From: Vigna angularis | Lineage: Eukaryota > Streptophyta > Magnoliopsida > Fabales > Fabaceae | Direction of reading: 5' to 3' | NCBI RefSeq assembly: GCF_016808095.1 | Contig: NC_068973.1 | Location: 20,813,501 to 20,877,500 of the forward strand | DNA length: 64,000 bases | Part shown: piece by piece, positions 23,707 through 33,979 of the stretch | How the letters are laid out: every line of letters begins with the position of its first letter | Position numbering within the stretch: the stretch's first letter is position 1 | Notes under the pieces: model-generated | The model's database searches: none | Seen by the model: only the letters and a program-made list of their open reading frames with translations | What the model was told of the DNA's origin: nothing | Position numbers and translations under genes: made by a program

Positions 23707-24083
23707 TGACGTTGTGGCACGTCACACCACACCAAGTAATCTGGCCAGCATGGTTGTATTTTTACAAGTTAGCAAGTTTGATAATTGGGTGGATTTTTCA
23801 ATAATGATTATAACTTCTTAGTGGTGGATTTACTGTAATTTGTAAACTGATACTGATATAGATTAGTTCTCACAAAGCCTGAGATGAAGCTTGGTTGATG
23901 TTGCAGGAATGAAGAAGCTTAACGCAGATGATAGTTTTCTTCTAGACTTTGATTAGAGAAACTTTTATGGTTTCAGTGCAATGTCTATAAGTTATTCCAA
24001 TTTATGGAAAAAGCTTATCTTATTAGATTTTCCTTACTGACAATCTTCCAAAAGTTTGTATTAGAACTTCGTGACTTTATAGG
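23707..24083 (+). other. Mutator-like element interior, left part, possible 3' exon
   Basis: A TTGATGTTGCAG acceptor-like site at 23895-23906 precedes an open stretch ending in TAG at 23954-23956 (MKKLNADDSFLLDFD), followed by AT-rich sequence like a 3' untranslated region. This could be the captured last exon of a host gene; the gene is not recognised and the exon call is weak. Confidence 0.3.
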
Positions 24084-25415
24084 TGATGACAAATTTATGA
24101 ACACTGAAAAACGGCGCCACAAACTTGTTTAACCCTCCACAAGTATGACCGAATCGTATCAAGTAATAAACTCGGTAAGACCAAGTATCGTTCTCCCAAA
24201 GGACTCACGGCCTAGTTAGTTATCTAATTTGTTGATTATTTAAGACTTGTGAACGATTGATTGTAAGTTTTTAATGCAAAAGACAATAATTAAACATGTA
24301 TGCATGAGTTTGATCAATGGCAAAAAGAGTAAAACAAACACGTAATGAATTATATGGATGAATATGTTGTTGGGGTTATCAATTTCATCTTGTCCACTCT
24401 CATATATTTTAGGAATTCATCAATCTTTTCATCAATGTTAATGCCACTCTCTAAATTACCTTGTCAAGAAGGCCTATCCTTAATTACGAGTTCATACAAT
24501 TCCTAGCATCCCTAATAATTAATTCTGAAGTGCAGAAGCTTAACAGCAACCAATCCTCATATTCCTATGCCTAGGCAATATGCTATTGGGAGAAGTTCCC
24601 CAGATCTAGATCTCCCCGTACGTTCCCATATCGAGAAAATCAATAATCATCGCAATGAATGAGTTAAACAATGCAAGCATTAAGCAAAGAGGAAAAACCC
24701 TAACTAATGATGAAAGAAAGCATGTATCTTAAAATAAGATGTTAAAACATTAATTCCATATATGAGAGTTTCACAAGACTACATTGATTCCCCAACAACA
24801 ATACAAGGTTTAGTTCACCATATTCATGGTGAAACTAGATGAACAATAATGAAATAGTGAAAGATAGAAAAACCCTAGAAAGAGAAGAGGAGAGCCGTCA
24901 CCATCTCCCAATCTACCCCCAAGGGGTGAAAAGTGTGTTACTGCTTCCTCCCAGCCAAAGATACAAACCCTAGGAACACCTAAAGCTTATATACTATTCG
25001 TAAAATTACAGAAAAGTGGGCCTAAGCCCAAAAGTGTGCCGCTCAGCGGTAAACTACCGCTCAACGGTAAATGCGTGAGTTGATTCTTCCCCTCAGCGGC
25101 ATTTTCACCCCTCAGCGGATCCAACGTGAGTTCCTGAGTGCCGCTCAGCGGTAAACTGCCGCTAAGCGGTAGTTGCGACTTCTCCTTTTGCACTTTTTTA
25201 TGTATTTTCTGATTCCATCTCTATCCTTCTTCACTTCTTTCACTAAATTCACCTTAAAACCTGCATAAAACACTGAAATCAAGCATAAACCTGTCCAGCT
25301 CTCTTATTTCCAAAAATATGAACAAAACCATGATTCCAAGCTAGTTTCTAAGTGTTAAAGGTTGCTTTTAGTATCAATTTTAAGCATGAAAATAACAGTT
25401 TTTCAACTGTTATCA
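24084..25415 (-). repeat. 3' LTR of the outer element
   Basis: It is 1332 bases and reads TGATAACAG...TCATCA on the minus strand. The palindrome array is at 25039-25171 and has a different arrangement from that in the 5' LTR. Confidence 0.95.
25039..25171 (-). promoter_or_regulatory. CCGCTSAGCGG palindrome array, outer 3' LTR
   Basis: Six CCGCT/AGCGG-type sites are visible: two at the start separated by TAAACTA, two of the CCCCTCAGCGG form, and two at the end. The TATA-like box TATATAAG lies downstream on the minus strand near 24987. Confidence 0.8.
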
Positions 25416-25432
25416 CAACCCCAAAACTTAGA
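25416..25432 (-). promoter_or_regulatory. Polypurine tract of the outer element
   Basis: The minus strand reads CTAAGTTTTGGGGTTG immediately before the 3' LTR, matching AAGTTTGGGGTTG before the LTR at 60594. Confidence 0.7.
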
Positions 25433-26664
25433 ACTTTGCTTGTCCTCAAGCAAACAAGATGTAACTCAATCTTCTACCAATCAATACAATGGTTTACTCC
25501 ATTAAAAAATCCTCTTTCAAAATAAGTAAAAACTTCAATTAAGCTCATGACAAAGACTTCAATCAAGACATACACATGCTTTAGTGTTCACAAAGTCACT
25601 TAATATCCAACAAATGCTATTTTTCATGAATGATCAATCAACTAAGCATGGATGTTCATGTGTTCATGGAATCTTTCCTCACTAAGTAAAGTGTTTCACT
25701 CAAATACAAGTGTATAAGAGGTAATCACTCATTCGCTCTACTATCACAATGTCACATGAATTGACTTTTCCTTTCATTTAACCACAATCAAATAAATTCA
25801 CAATCATGCATCATCACAAGGACTTTTCAATGGCTTATAATGTGGCTGGGCTAACAAGAAAATTGGTTTTTCTAGATCACAAAACCCTTGAGTTAAGAGA
25901 ATCATATAAACACAATCATTCTTACTTTTCCGCAACTTTCTTTTGCATTGAGCTTTGCTTTTTCTTTTCTTTTCTTTCTCTTTTTCTTTCTCTTTTCACA
26001 TACTTAATTCTTAGCTCTTAGCTCAATGCTTTCAAATTCCCTTTCTATTTTCCAACAACCCCAAACTTGAACATTTGTCAATACCACAAAATATTTTCTA
26101 CTTAACTCAAGGTAAAGCTTTCAACAAGGGTTTTAAATTTATGTTCAAGGCTAAGGGTTCAAATGATAGAACACATAGTGTTCTCTTTTAGTGGCTTATT
26201 TCATGCAAATTGGCTAATATAAGGGCTACCAACAAACGACCTTGATCATATGATGCAAACAAGCTAGTAATTCAATCATAGAAAACCTGGGCAAAGTCAT
26301 TCATCCTTTCAAAGTAATAGCACTCAATCACAAAACTCTGGAGCTCAAAACCTCACATATAAGCTCATTCACATTTGACATACACATCCTACTTAATATC
26401 ACAATCACAATAACTTGCATTTGTTACAAAGCTTGTGAACCACCTGTATAAGCATGTAATGTGCACATCTCAACATCAATCCATATCAAAGCATCATCAA
26501 GCATTACTTATCAAACAATCACAATCATAAGCAAACCATCATAACAGATAAAGTTTCCAATTGAGTACATCAAACCCTATTCTAAAAACACAAATAAATA
26601 AGTTTAGAAAATCAAACAAAAACATCAGTCCTGCTTTAGTTATGATAACATTCATCATGAAATG
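25433..26664 (-). other. 3' untranslated region of the outer element
   Basis: This is noncoding sequence of about 1.2 kb, closely matched by 41016-42180 (minus strand) and 59400-60593 (plus strand). It includes an A/G-rich run on the minus strand near 25960-26000. Confidence 0.75.
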
Positions 26665-27939
26665 CTATCTCAGCTCCTCATCAATCTGAGCTGTCATCTG
26701 TATCGTCCTCTTCTTCCTCATCTTCAGCATCCTCAAATGCATCATCCTCATCATTATCAGCATTATCTTTTCATCCATCTCCATAGCTGAAGCTTCAGCT
26801 GCTTCAACTCTATCTCCTTGTACCTGCTCTTCTGGCCAGGCTACCACATTATGAAACTCCTCCATAGTCCACCTGTGTGCTGGAGGTGTATCATACATTC
26901 CAACAATCATCTCAGTAGTGGCCACCTGCCCTCTATGGATAGACTGTAACTGTGCACCTATAAGAGACATGTACATGTCCCTCATCTGGAAAGGTTCTGC
27001 TTCATGTGTCTCAGCAAATGCCTGACTCTATGCTTGCCCTTTTTCTCTGCGAGTACGGCGTGGTGGAACTGGCTGAGCTGCCTCCTCACCTCCACAGTAT
27101 TGTCTATAATAGGCCTCATCAATTGCTTTCCTTGGCCTTTCAAATGGTGGAGCAGAAGTATCCACCCCAGCTATCTTACAGAGGTGTGTAATCAAAGAAG
27201 GATGTCCTAAGGGTGCTTTGCTGTTTGTTGTGTTGGCACACATCCTTATCTCATCAGCTATTACCTGTCCAATATTGACATTCAAGTTCCTGATTGCACA
27301 GTAAAGGAGGAGTGCCCTACTAAGAGTGATGTCTGACACATGAGAACATGGCTGAATGTTGGCATGAGAAAATGTCATCCAATACTTTGCAAGAGAAGTC
27401 AAATCAGTCCTCCTAATGTTTACCACAGAGCCAGTTCTATTCCTTTGAAAATGTCCTCCAGGTATACATAAAACTCTCTCTACATCATCAAAATCAGTGC
27501 CTTCTTCCATACATAGAGCAAACTGGCACTGCTCACCAGCCCACACAGTGTTCAAGAAGTTGTTGATGGACTCAGGATCATACCTAATAGCATGGCCTCT
27601 GACATAGCCTAGGTAATTCTCAGCTGGATAATCACCAATCTTCCTTGCATTGGCGTAGAATTCTTTCACCACAGCTATATTGGCAGGTGTAGGATATATG
27701 GCTAGCTTCCCCCAATCATTTCCCAACAATTTCTCTCCAAATTGAGGAGCAAAGTTAGGGATCATTCCAACCTTCCTCTCCATAAAGAATCTCCTATCTT
27801 GGACCACCTTAAAGTGCTTCTCATGTTTGCGAGATAAGAACCTACTAGAATGGGGTTGTTTTGGTTCCTTTTCTTTTCTTTTGGAAGCCATGGTCTTCAT
27901 TCTTTTGCCTGAAGAGGATGCCATTCCTACATCAAACAC
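26665..27939 (-). pseudogene. ORF2: putative plant transposon protein, one in-frame stop
   Basis: The frame runs from ATG at 27939 (another ATG follows at codon 6) through about 303 residues to TAG at 27028-27030, then continues in the same frame to 26665 (about 424 codons). The N-terminus is basic (SSGKRMKTMASKRKEKEP). The middle carries FYANARKIGDYPAENYLGYV, HAIRYDPESINNFLN, DIT and LLLYCAIRNLNVNIGQVIAD, and HPSLITHLCKIAGV, the style of the 'putative plant transposon protein' domain found in many legume gypsy elements. The tail after the stop is acidic. It occupies the position of the env-like gene of Athila elements, but no convincing membrane segment is visible. Its role is unknown. Confidence 0.7.
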
Positions 27940-28792
27940 AGATTACAAAACCACAAAACCTTTTGTTAATCATTAGTAAACCATAAACAACACCTTATTT
28001 CGAAGCTAAACCACCGCTGAGGGTCAAAATCACCCCTCAGCGCCACCAGCATAGTAATCCAGTACACAACTCAGCAAAAACAACATGTCTGTCAGAGTGC
28101 CGCTCAGCGGCAGTTTACCCCTGAGCGGTGACTCTGCAGATTTTTGAAAAATGCATTTTTAACCTGTCCTAACTCCACCCACATGCACTTTTCAGTTTTC
28201 CAGATCACAATCATTCAGTTTAATCGGTTCAAACATCAATTAAATCATCAAATCATGCATAGAGATCAAAACCCCTAAAAATTCATGCTTTAACAAACAA
28301 ATTCAAACTTAAGAACCCTAGAATGAAAAATGCTTGACTTACTTGGGTGGAGATGCTAGATGAATGGAGAATGCTTTCAAGCTTATGATGCTCTCTTCCA
28401 ACCCCAAACTTAGATGGAAAACTAGTGATAAAGTGAGTGAAAGGGAAATTTTCTCAAGAGAGATGACGAAAAAATTGTAGAGAACCTTGAAAAAGTATGT
28501 AGGAGTGTGTGTGCAGAGAAGAGTCTAAAAAGAGAAACCAATGCGCAGCTTAGGGTATAAAAATACCCTAATGGGCTCGGGTTCCGCTAAGGGGCAACCT
28601 AAGCCCAGTCTGCGACACTACCGCTCAGCGGCACTTACGGGAAGTGCTCTCCTTCTCCTTAGCTTAACCTAAATGCGTCCTAAACATACCCCTCACTGGC
28701 TCCCTGCAATAAAATTCTCAGATCACTCATGCACAACCCTATTATGTAACTAAAACAGAATCAAAACAAACAATACAGATAAAAGCAATCAA
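27940..28792 (-). promoter_or_regulatory. Putative internal promoter region upstream of ORF2
   Basis: On the minus strand, CCGCTCAGCGG-type palindromes near 28619-28632 are followed by the TATA-like GTATTTTTATACC near 28555-28567, then by pyrimidine-rich leader text. More palindromes lie at 28013-28130 just before the ORF2 start. The order palindrome then TATA copies the layout of the LTR promoter. The same block is kept at 59100-59230, although ORF2 is lost there. Confidence 0.5.
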
Positions 28793-28840
28793 CTAGGTTG
28801 CCTCCCAGGTAGCGCTTGTTTAACGTCACGAGCTTGACCC
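28793..28840 (-). other. Hairpin module, second copy, outer element
   Basis: On the minus strand it reads GGGTCAAGCTCGTGACGTTA, then AACAAGCGCT and CTGGGAGGCAACC. It lies after the CTACTGATGG repeats. Confidence 0.8.
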
Positions 28841-28849
28841 AAAATCCTC

Positions 28850-28965
28850 CAACACCCTTCAGTAGATGCAAATCTTTCTTACCAACACCCATCAGTAGGT
28901 GTATACAAACATAGTATCCTTTAGTAGATACTGTTCCGCCTAACATCCATCAGTAGATGTAAACC
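28850..28965 (-). repeat. CTACTGATGG repeats, outer element
   Basis: Four degenerate copies occur on the minus strand with almost the same order and spacing as at 58780-58890. Confidence 0.8.
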
Positions 28966-29050
28966 CTGTAACAAATTTATAACAAAAACAAAAATATCCA
29001 AAAGTTCAAAATTACATCACCAAACCAAAAATTAAAGAGTTCTTAAATCA

Positions 29051-29098
29051 CTGGGTTGCCTCCCAGCAAGCGCTCTTTTAACGTCACTAGCTTGACCC
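29051..29098 (-). other. Hairpin module, first copy, outer element
   Basis: It starts a few bases after the stop of the gag-protease frame and reads GGGTCAAGCTAGTGACGTTA, then AAAGAGCGCTTG and CTGGGAGGCAACCCAG. Confidence 0.85.
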
Positions 29099-29106
29099 AA
29101 TAAAGC

Positions 29107-30964
29107 TCAAGTTCCTTCTTCATGATTGGTGTCTCTATCCCACCAACTCCTCAACTGCTTCCAGTGTACTGTTTTGACTCTTCTAGAATGTGGAGACTCT
29201 ATCGCTATCATCTCCTTTTCTTTGTAGCCTTTCACAACCCACAACTTGTTTTTGAATCTCATAGGTGTACCAAGTTGGAGTCGTTCTTTCATCCAGTCAT
29301 TAGGAACTTTTCTTTCTCTTCCAATCTTTTCTTCTTCCTGTACCTGAAACAACAAACAGTGTTTACCTTTAACCTTGGGCTTTTCATCTTCAGGGCTAGT
29401 CATGAGTACATCTTGAAATGCAGCTTTATGACTAGCTTCTTCCTCCTGCATCTGTCTCTCTTCTTTGAAGACATCTACAACAACCCTTTCTTCTCGGTCT
29501 TGGAGCACCACTATACCTTCAATCACATCAATGATGGCTTTGGCCGTTTTCATAAACGGTCTTCCGAGAATAATGGGTATCTTTTCAGGCTCCATCTCCA
29601 TCACCACAAAGTCTGCCAAGAACTATAGTTTGCCTACACAAACTATAATATCCTTTACTATTCCATAGGGTTTCTTTGATGATCCATCTACAATTACTAA
29701 GTCAACCTTTATAGGTTTCACATCAACATCACCGATCTGCTCAAGTAAAGAATAAGGTATCAAGTTAACACTTGATCCTAAATCAAGTAAAGCTTTTCTT
29801 ATCCTTTTCTTCCCTATTGTGCATGGAATGGAAAATCCTCCTGGATCTTTTGCTTTTGGAGGGAATGGCTCCTTTTTAACAGTTGTATACTTCTTTGTAT
29901 CTTCATCTCTACGTCTTTTCTTTGTAAAGACTTCTTCCTCAGGTTTAGTATAAACTGCAATCTGCTGTAGTATCTCCTTCCAAGGTACATCATTGTCCAC
30001 CATCTTGAATAGTTCAGTAAAATCAAATTGTTCCTCTTGATTTATTGGAAAAGGAAAAATATCCCTACTCTTTATCTCTCTTCTTTCTCCTTTCTCTTTT
30101 CTCTCTTCTTTTTCTTTTTCTCTCTTTTCTCTCTTTTCTTTTTCTTCCTCTCCTTTTTCTTTCTCTTTGTCTAACTCAACTATTTCATCATTTGTACTCT
30201 CCAACACTTTACATTCTTCCTTGGGGTTAACCTCAGTATTAGCCTCAAAACTTTTGTCAGGCCTTTCTTCCACTTGCTTGGTAATTTGACCCATTTGAAT
30301 CTCCAAATTCTTAATAGCAGCATCAGTACTCTTTTGAGAAGATTCAGTTTTCTGTATAAATTGATGAAGAGTTTCTTCCATCCTTATGGATCTTTCAATA
30401 AGTATAGAAATCTGTTGCCATAAAGTTGGTTGTTGCTGTTGCTTGTTAAATTGCCTAGTTTGTCCAGCTTGCCCACTTTGTCCTTGACCAATGCTTGGGT
30501 GTGGTTTCCACCCTTGATTGAAATTCCCCTGACGGTACGAAAATTGATTGGCCATGAAGTTAACATCCTCCAAAGCTTCTGCTGGAAAGGCGCATTGACC
30601 ATTGAAATGGTCACCTCCACATAATTTACACAACTGTGATTGAACCTGTGCAACAGTCTTTAACTCTTTTGGCAATTGTGCAAGTGTTTTTGTGAGAGTC
30701 TCAAGTTGTTGAGTTAGTATCTTATTCTATGCTAGCAAGGCGTCATGGGATTGCAGCTGTAGAACTCCTTTTTGTTGAATAGGAGCTCCTCTTTCACTGT
30801 TAAGCTCATTATCACTAGTAGCCATGTTTTCAATTATTTCTGTAGCTTCCTCTGGAGTTTTCCATTTGATATTTCCTCCAACTGAGGCGTCAAGAATCAT
30901 CTTGGTTTGTGAACCAAGACCTCCAATGAAGATCAAGACTACTTCCACTTCGTCAAAACCATGC
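29107..30964 (-). pseudogene. Outer element gag C-terminal part and protease
   Basis: Reading starts at the copia insertion (30964) with EVVLIFIGGLGSQTKMILD. It meets TAG at 30727, then continues from about 30700 through a zinc-knuckle-like CKLCGGDHFNGQC, a Gln-rich segment, a Lys/Glu-rich stretch, and the retropepsin region with LLDLGSSVNLIP, to a stop at 29623. It resumes in an overlapping register with ILGRPFMKTAKAIIDV and ends at 29107 with KLWVVKGYKEKEM, which may be the tail of the lost polyprotein. The young copy at 57236 has CAG where this copy has the TAG at 30727. Confidence 0.8.
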
Positions 30965-31899
30965 TGTTGGTATCAGAGGGGGTATTTGTCGAAGAGTATA
31001 GTGCAGCGGAATTAAAACTCAGAGAGCGGAAAGCGTGTTCGATCACAATTAAAAATAATTTGGTCCTTTTAGTAAAAATAATTTTCTTTCACAAAATTAA
31101 TCAAACAGTTGATATACGTAAAATAATATGAGTGTAGGGAATGGAAAAATCACACAGATATTTTTATACTGGTTCGATTCAACAGAATCTATGTCCAGTC
31201 GTTAATCACTATAAATAGTGATTAACAGTTCCACTAAAAATGGTTTAACAGATTACAATCAAATGAACAGGAATAAAACGAAAAGAACCACTCTACCAAC
31301 TTGAAGAGAACCGCTCCGACAATCGACCAACGATTCGCAAGCTTCTCCTTTCACAAGACCAGGCAGAGTACCTTGCTAACTTGAAGAGAGTCTGCTCCGA
31401 CTATCGACACACGATACGCAAGCCTCTCCTTTCACAAGACCAAGCAAGGGAACAATGAACAAAAAGCTCTCTAAGAACGTTCCTCTGACACACAGTGTTC
31501 TAAGCTTTCTTAGTTCAAAAAACGTTACCTTCTGATTTCTCCAAATCAAATTATATAGCCAAGTAAACTGAATGCCAAAGGTCAGCTCCCAACTGCCATG
31601 AATAATCGATTATTGTAAGTGATAATCGATTATTCAAGTCCATTACAGAGTTTTCAAAAAAGTGATAATCGATTATATGAAGTGATAATCGATTATTCAA
31701 GTATGACTTGTGATAATCGATTATTGCTTAACCATAATCGATTATACTAGTAAAAATTACAGTGTTTAACATTTTCCTACTACATTCAAAATCTACAAGT
31801 TGCTTTTTTTAAATATTTTCCTACTACATCCAAAATCTATAAGTTGCAGCATCATCAAAACACATCTTCAGGTTTTACCAGTACTCCTTATTGGTAACA
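30965..31899 (-). repeat. 3' LTR of the copia element
   Basis: It is 935 bases and contains six near-perfect copies of the palindrome ATAATCGATTAT at about 31600-31750. Confidence 0.95.
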
Positions 31900-31985
31900 A
31901 TCTCCCCCTTATATTTCTTTCCTTAATCCTCCCCTTATATTTCTTCTCCCCCTTTTTTATCATAAGCAAAAAGAATAATGGAATA
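31900..31985 (-). promoter_or_regulatory. Polypurine tracts of the copia element
   Basis: The minus strand reads ATATAAGGGGGAGAT directly before the 3' LTR. Further AAAGGGGGAG blocks lie at about 31945-31955 and beyond. Confidence 0.8.
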
Positions 31986-32147
31986 ACCTCCCCCTTAATA
32001 TGAGCTCCCCCTCAAAAATGGAATATATGCACAAAATAAAAGCTCATTATATTAAGAACAGAAAGGAATTACATGAAATTCATAAAGATTAAGAAACTAA
32101 ATACCATAAAGAAAATAACATAACAATCAAACTTAGAGGCCTAAAAC

Positions 32148-33419
32148 CTAGAATTCAGGACTAGGAGCACGTTCAGGAGGTGGGATATTAAGATGACCCT
32201 CGATGTTGGATAAGCGAACATCAAGATCAAGAAATTGATCAACCATGTACTCATCAACAGATCGCTGCCACTCATAAATCTCCTCAAAGTGAGTCTTTTG
32301 TGCAAGACTCATATCCTCCAACTGTTTAGATAACCTTGCAAAATGTTCTTCCATAGAAGTTGAGGAAGAGGAGGGTATGTTGGATGGTCCAGCATCAGAC
32401 GGAGCAGCAACACTTACTGGGTCAGCCATATGAGTTTCCATGTCATCATCTTCCTCTACATCAGGATGGTCATCATCTTTGTGAATAAGGACTCTGCCTC
32501 TAGTAATGAATCCTATTTGACGAAAGGTAGTATCTCCAATTTCTGATCCCACAACTTCAATAGTTTGAACGAGTTCTCCTTCAACAGTTACACCTTTGAA
32601 TTCTAAAATCCTAGAAATAAGAAGAGCATAGGGAAATTGATATGAATGGGATTTCTTGGCTTTTACCATTGTGTCAGCAATGAGAGCAGGCCAGTCGATG
32701 TGTATGTGATTTAGAATCCCATACAACAGAAGTAAATCCTGCTCAGAGCATTGAGCATGGTTGGTTGCTCTAGGACATAAAATCCAGACAATCAAGTAGT
32801 GGATCATCCTTTCTTCAACTCTAAAACCTCCAACCAGTAATTGCCTTCTATTGGTTTGCCGTTCAGGATGACGCAGGAAGGATTGAAAAGTCATCATCCT
32901 GTTGAAATCTTCTAGTCCTAAATGGACTTTGACAGCATCATCCCAGATGGGAAGTTGAGCAACATTGGTCCATACGTCATCATCTAAAATTATGCGTACT
33001 CCCTTGACCTTAGTAGATATTATCCCATCTCGATAGTGCAAGTTGAAGTAGAAGACTCTTATAAGATCAGGATAAATGCATCCTTTTTGTTCTAACAGAT
33101 GCGTTAACCCCTACTCAGCAAAAGTGTTTGGAAATTGAAAGCCATAGAAGCGGAAAAAGTCAAGACGAATAAACTTTACCGCCATGATCTTCCTTTCTTG
33201 CCAAGAATTAACAAAGTCTGCATATTTTTCTTGATCTGAAATCCATCCATCTATGTTTGCAAGACGTGGTTGAGAAGAAGAGGAGGCTCCAGCTGTTCTG
33301 CGACGGTGCCTTCTTGAGTCAGCCATGGAGGAAGAATGGGAAAATGAGATTTTGAGAAGGTGAAGAGAAATGAAGAAGATTTGAGCTCTAGATTTGATTT
33401 CAGCAGTATTTGGGTGCAA
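32148..33419 (-). pseudogene. SIRE-type extra ORF downstream of pol, one in-frame stop
   Basis: The frame runs from 33419 to a TAG at 33111-33113 and on in the same frame to 32148 (about 423 codons). The likely start is the Met before ADSRRHRRRTAG near 33324. After the basic N-terminus it has DQEKYADFVNSWQERK, HYRDGIISTKVKGVRI, LLLLYGILNHIHIDWPALIA and SYQFPYALLISRILEFKGV, then a Ser/Asp-rich and coiled-coil-like C-terminus. SIRE elements carry an 'env-like' ORF here, but no transmembrane segment is obvious. The middle resembles ORF2 of the outer gypsy element in motif order. Confidence 0.7.
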
Positions 33420-33429
33420 AGGAGTGTCT

Positions 33430-33715
33430 AATAATCGATTATGGGGGGCTATTTATAAGAAAAATGGAAAAACTAGCCGTTTATGGCCATTTATAGCCGT
33501 TATGGGATGCTCCAACGGCTCTATTTTTGAAACTGTCAACGCGATAATCGATTATGGCTCGTGATAATCGATTATCAGTTCAATAATGACTGCCCAGAAT
33601 TGCATGATAATCGATTATGCATAATGATAATCGATTATCTGCTCAAGATTTTCCAGAATTGAATTTTATGCATGAATAATCGATTATAACTTAGTGATAA
33701 TCGACTATGAAGCGT
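33430..33715 (-). repeat. ATAATCGATTAT palindrome cluster between pol and the extra ORF
   Basis: About seven copies of ATAATCGATTAT or one-base variants occur here, most preceded by TG. This is the same motif as in the LTR. Confidence 0.85.
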
Positions 33716-33756
33716 TAAGTTTACGAAAAATGCAAAAATTTGCATAGATTTTGATT

Positions 33757-33976
33757 CTAAGATATGTCTAACACTCCTAACTCTCTTCTAAGCTCAAAAA
33801 ATCTATCTTTAGGTAGAGCCTTGGTAAAGATATCAGCTAATTGATGTAAGGTATCAACATATTCAATTTGACAATCCCCCTTTTGAATATGATCTCTTAA
33901 GAAATGGTGCCTAATTTCTATATGCGTAGTTCTTGAATGCATTATGGGGTTCTTGGTCAAATTTATCGCACTAGTA
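33757..33976 (-). pseudogene. End of copia RNase H, out of frame with pol
   Basis: This segment carries the last RNase H part (SRTTHIEIRHHFLRD, LADIFTKALPKDRF) typical of copia pol C-termini. It is in a different frame from the main pol frame. The break is in an A-run near 33985-33990, where one extra A appears to have been gained, just at the third catalytic Asp region. Confidence 0.85.
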
Positions 33977-33979
33977 TTG

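Noticed and set aside
27028..27939. Calling ORF2 an envelope gene
   Set aside because: The position fits, but I see no signal peptide, membrane segment or cleavage site in the frame.
29122..29628. A 168-codon plus-strand frame
   Set aside because: It is antisense to the clear gag-protease sequence of the outer element on the minus strand.
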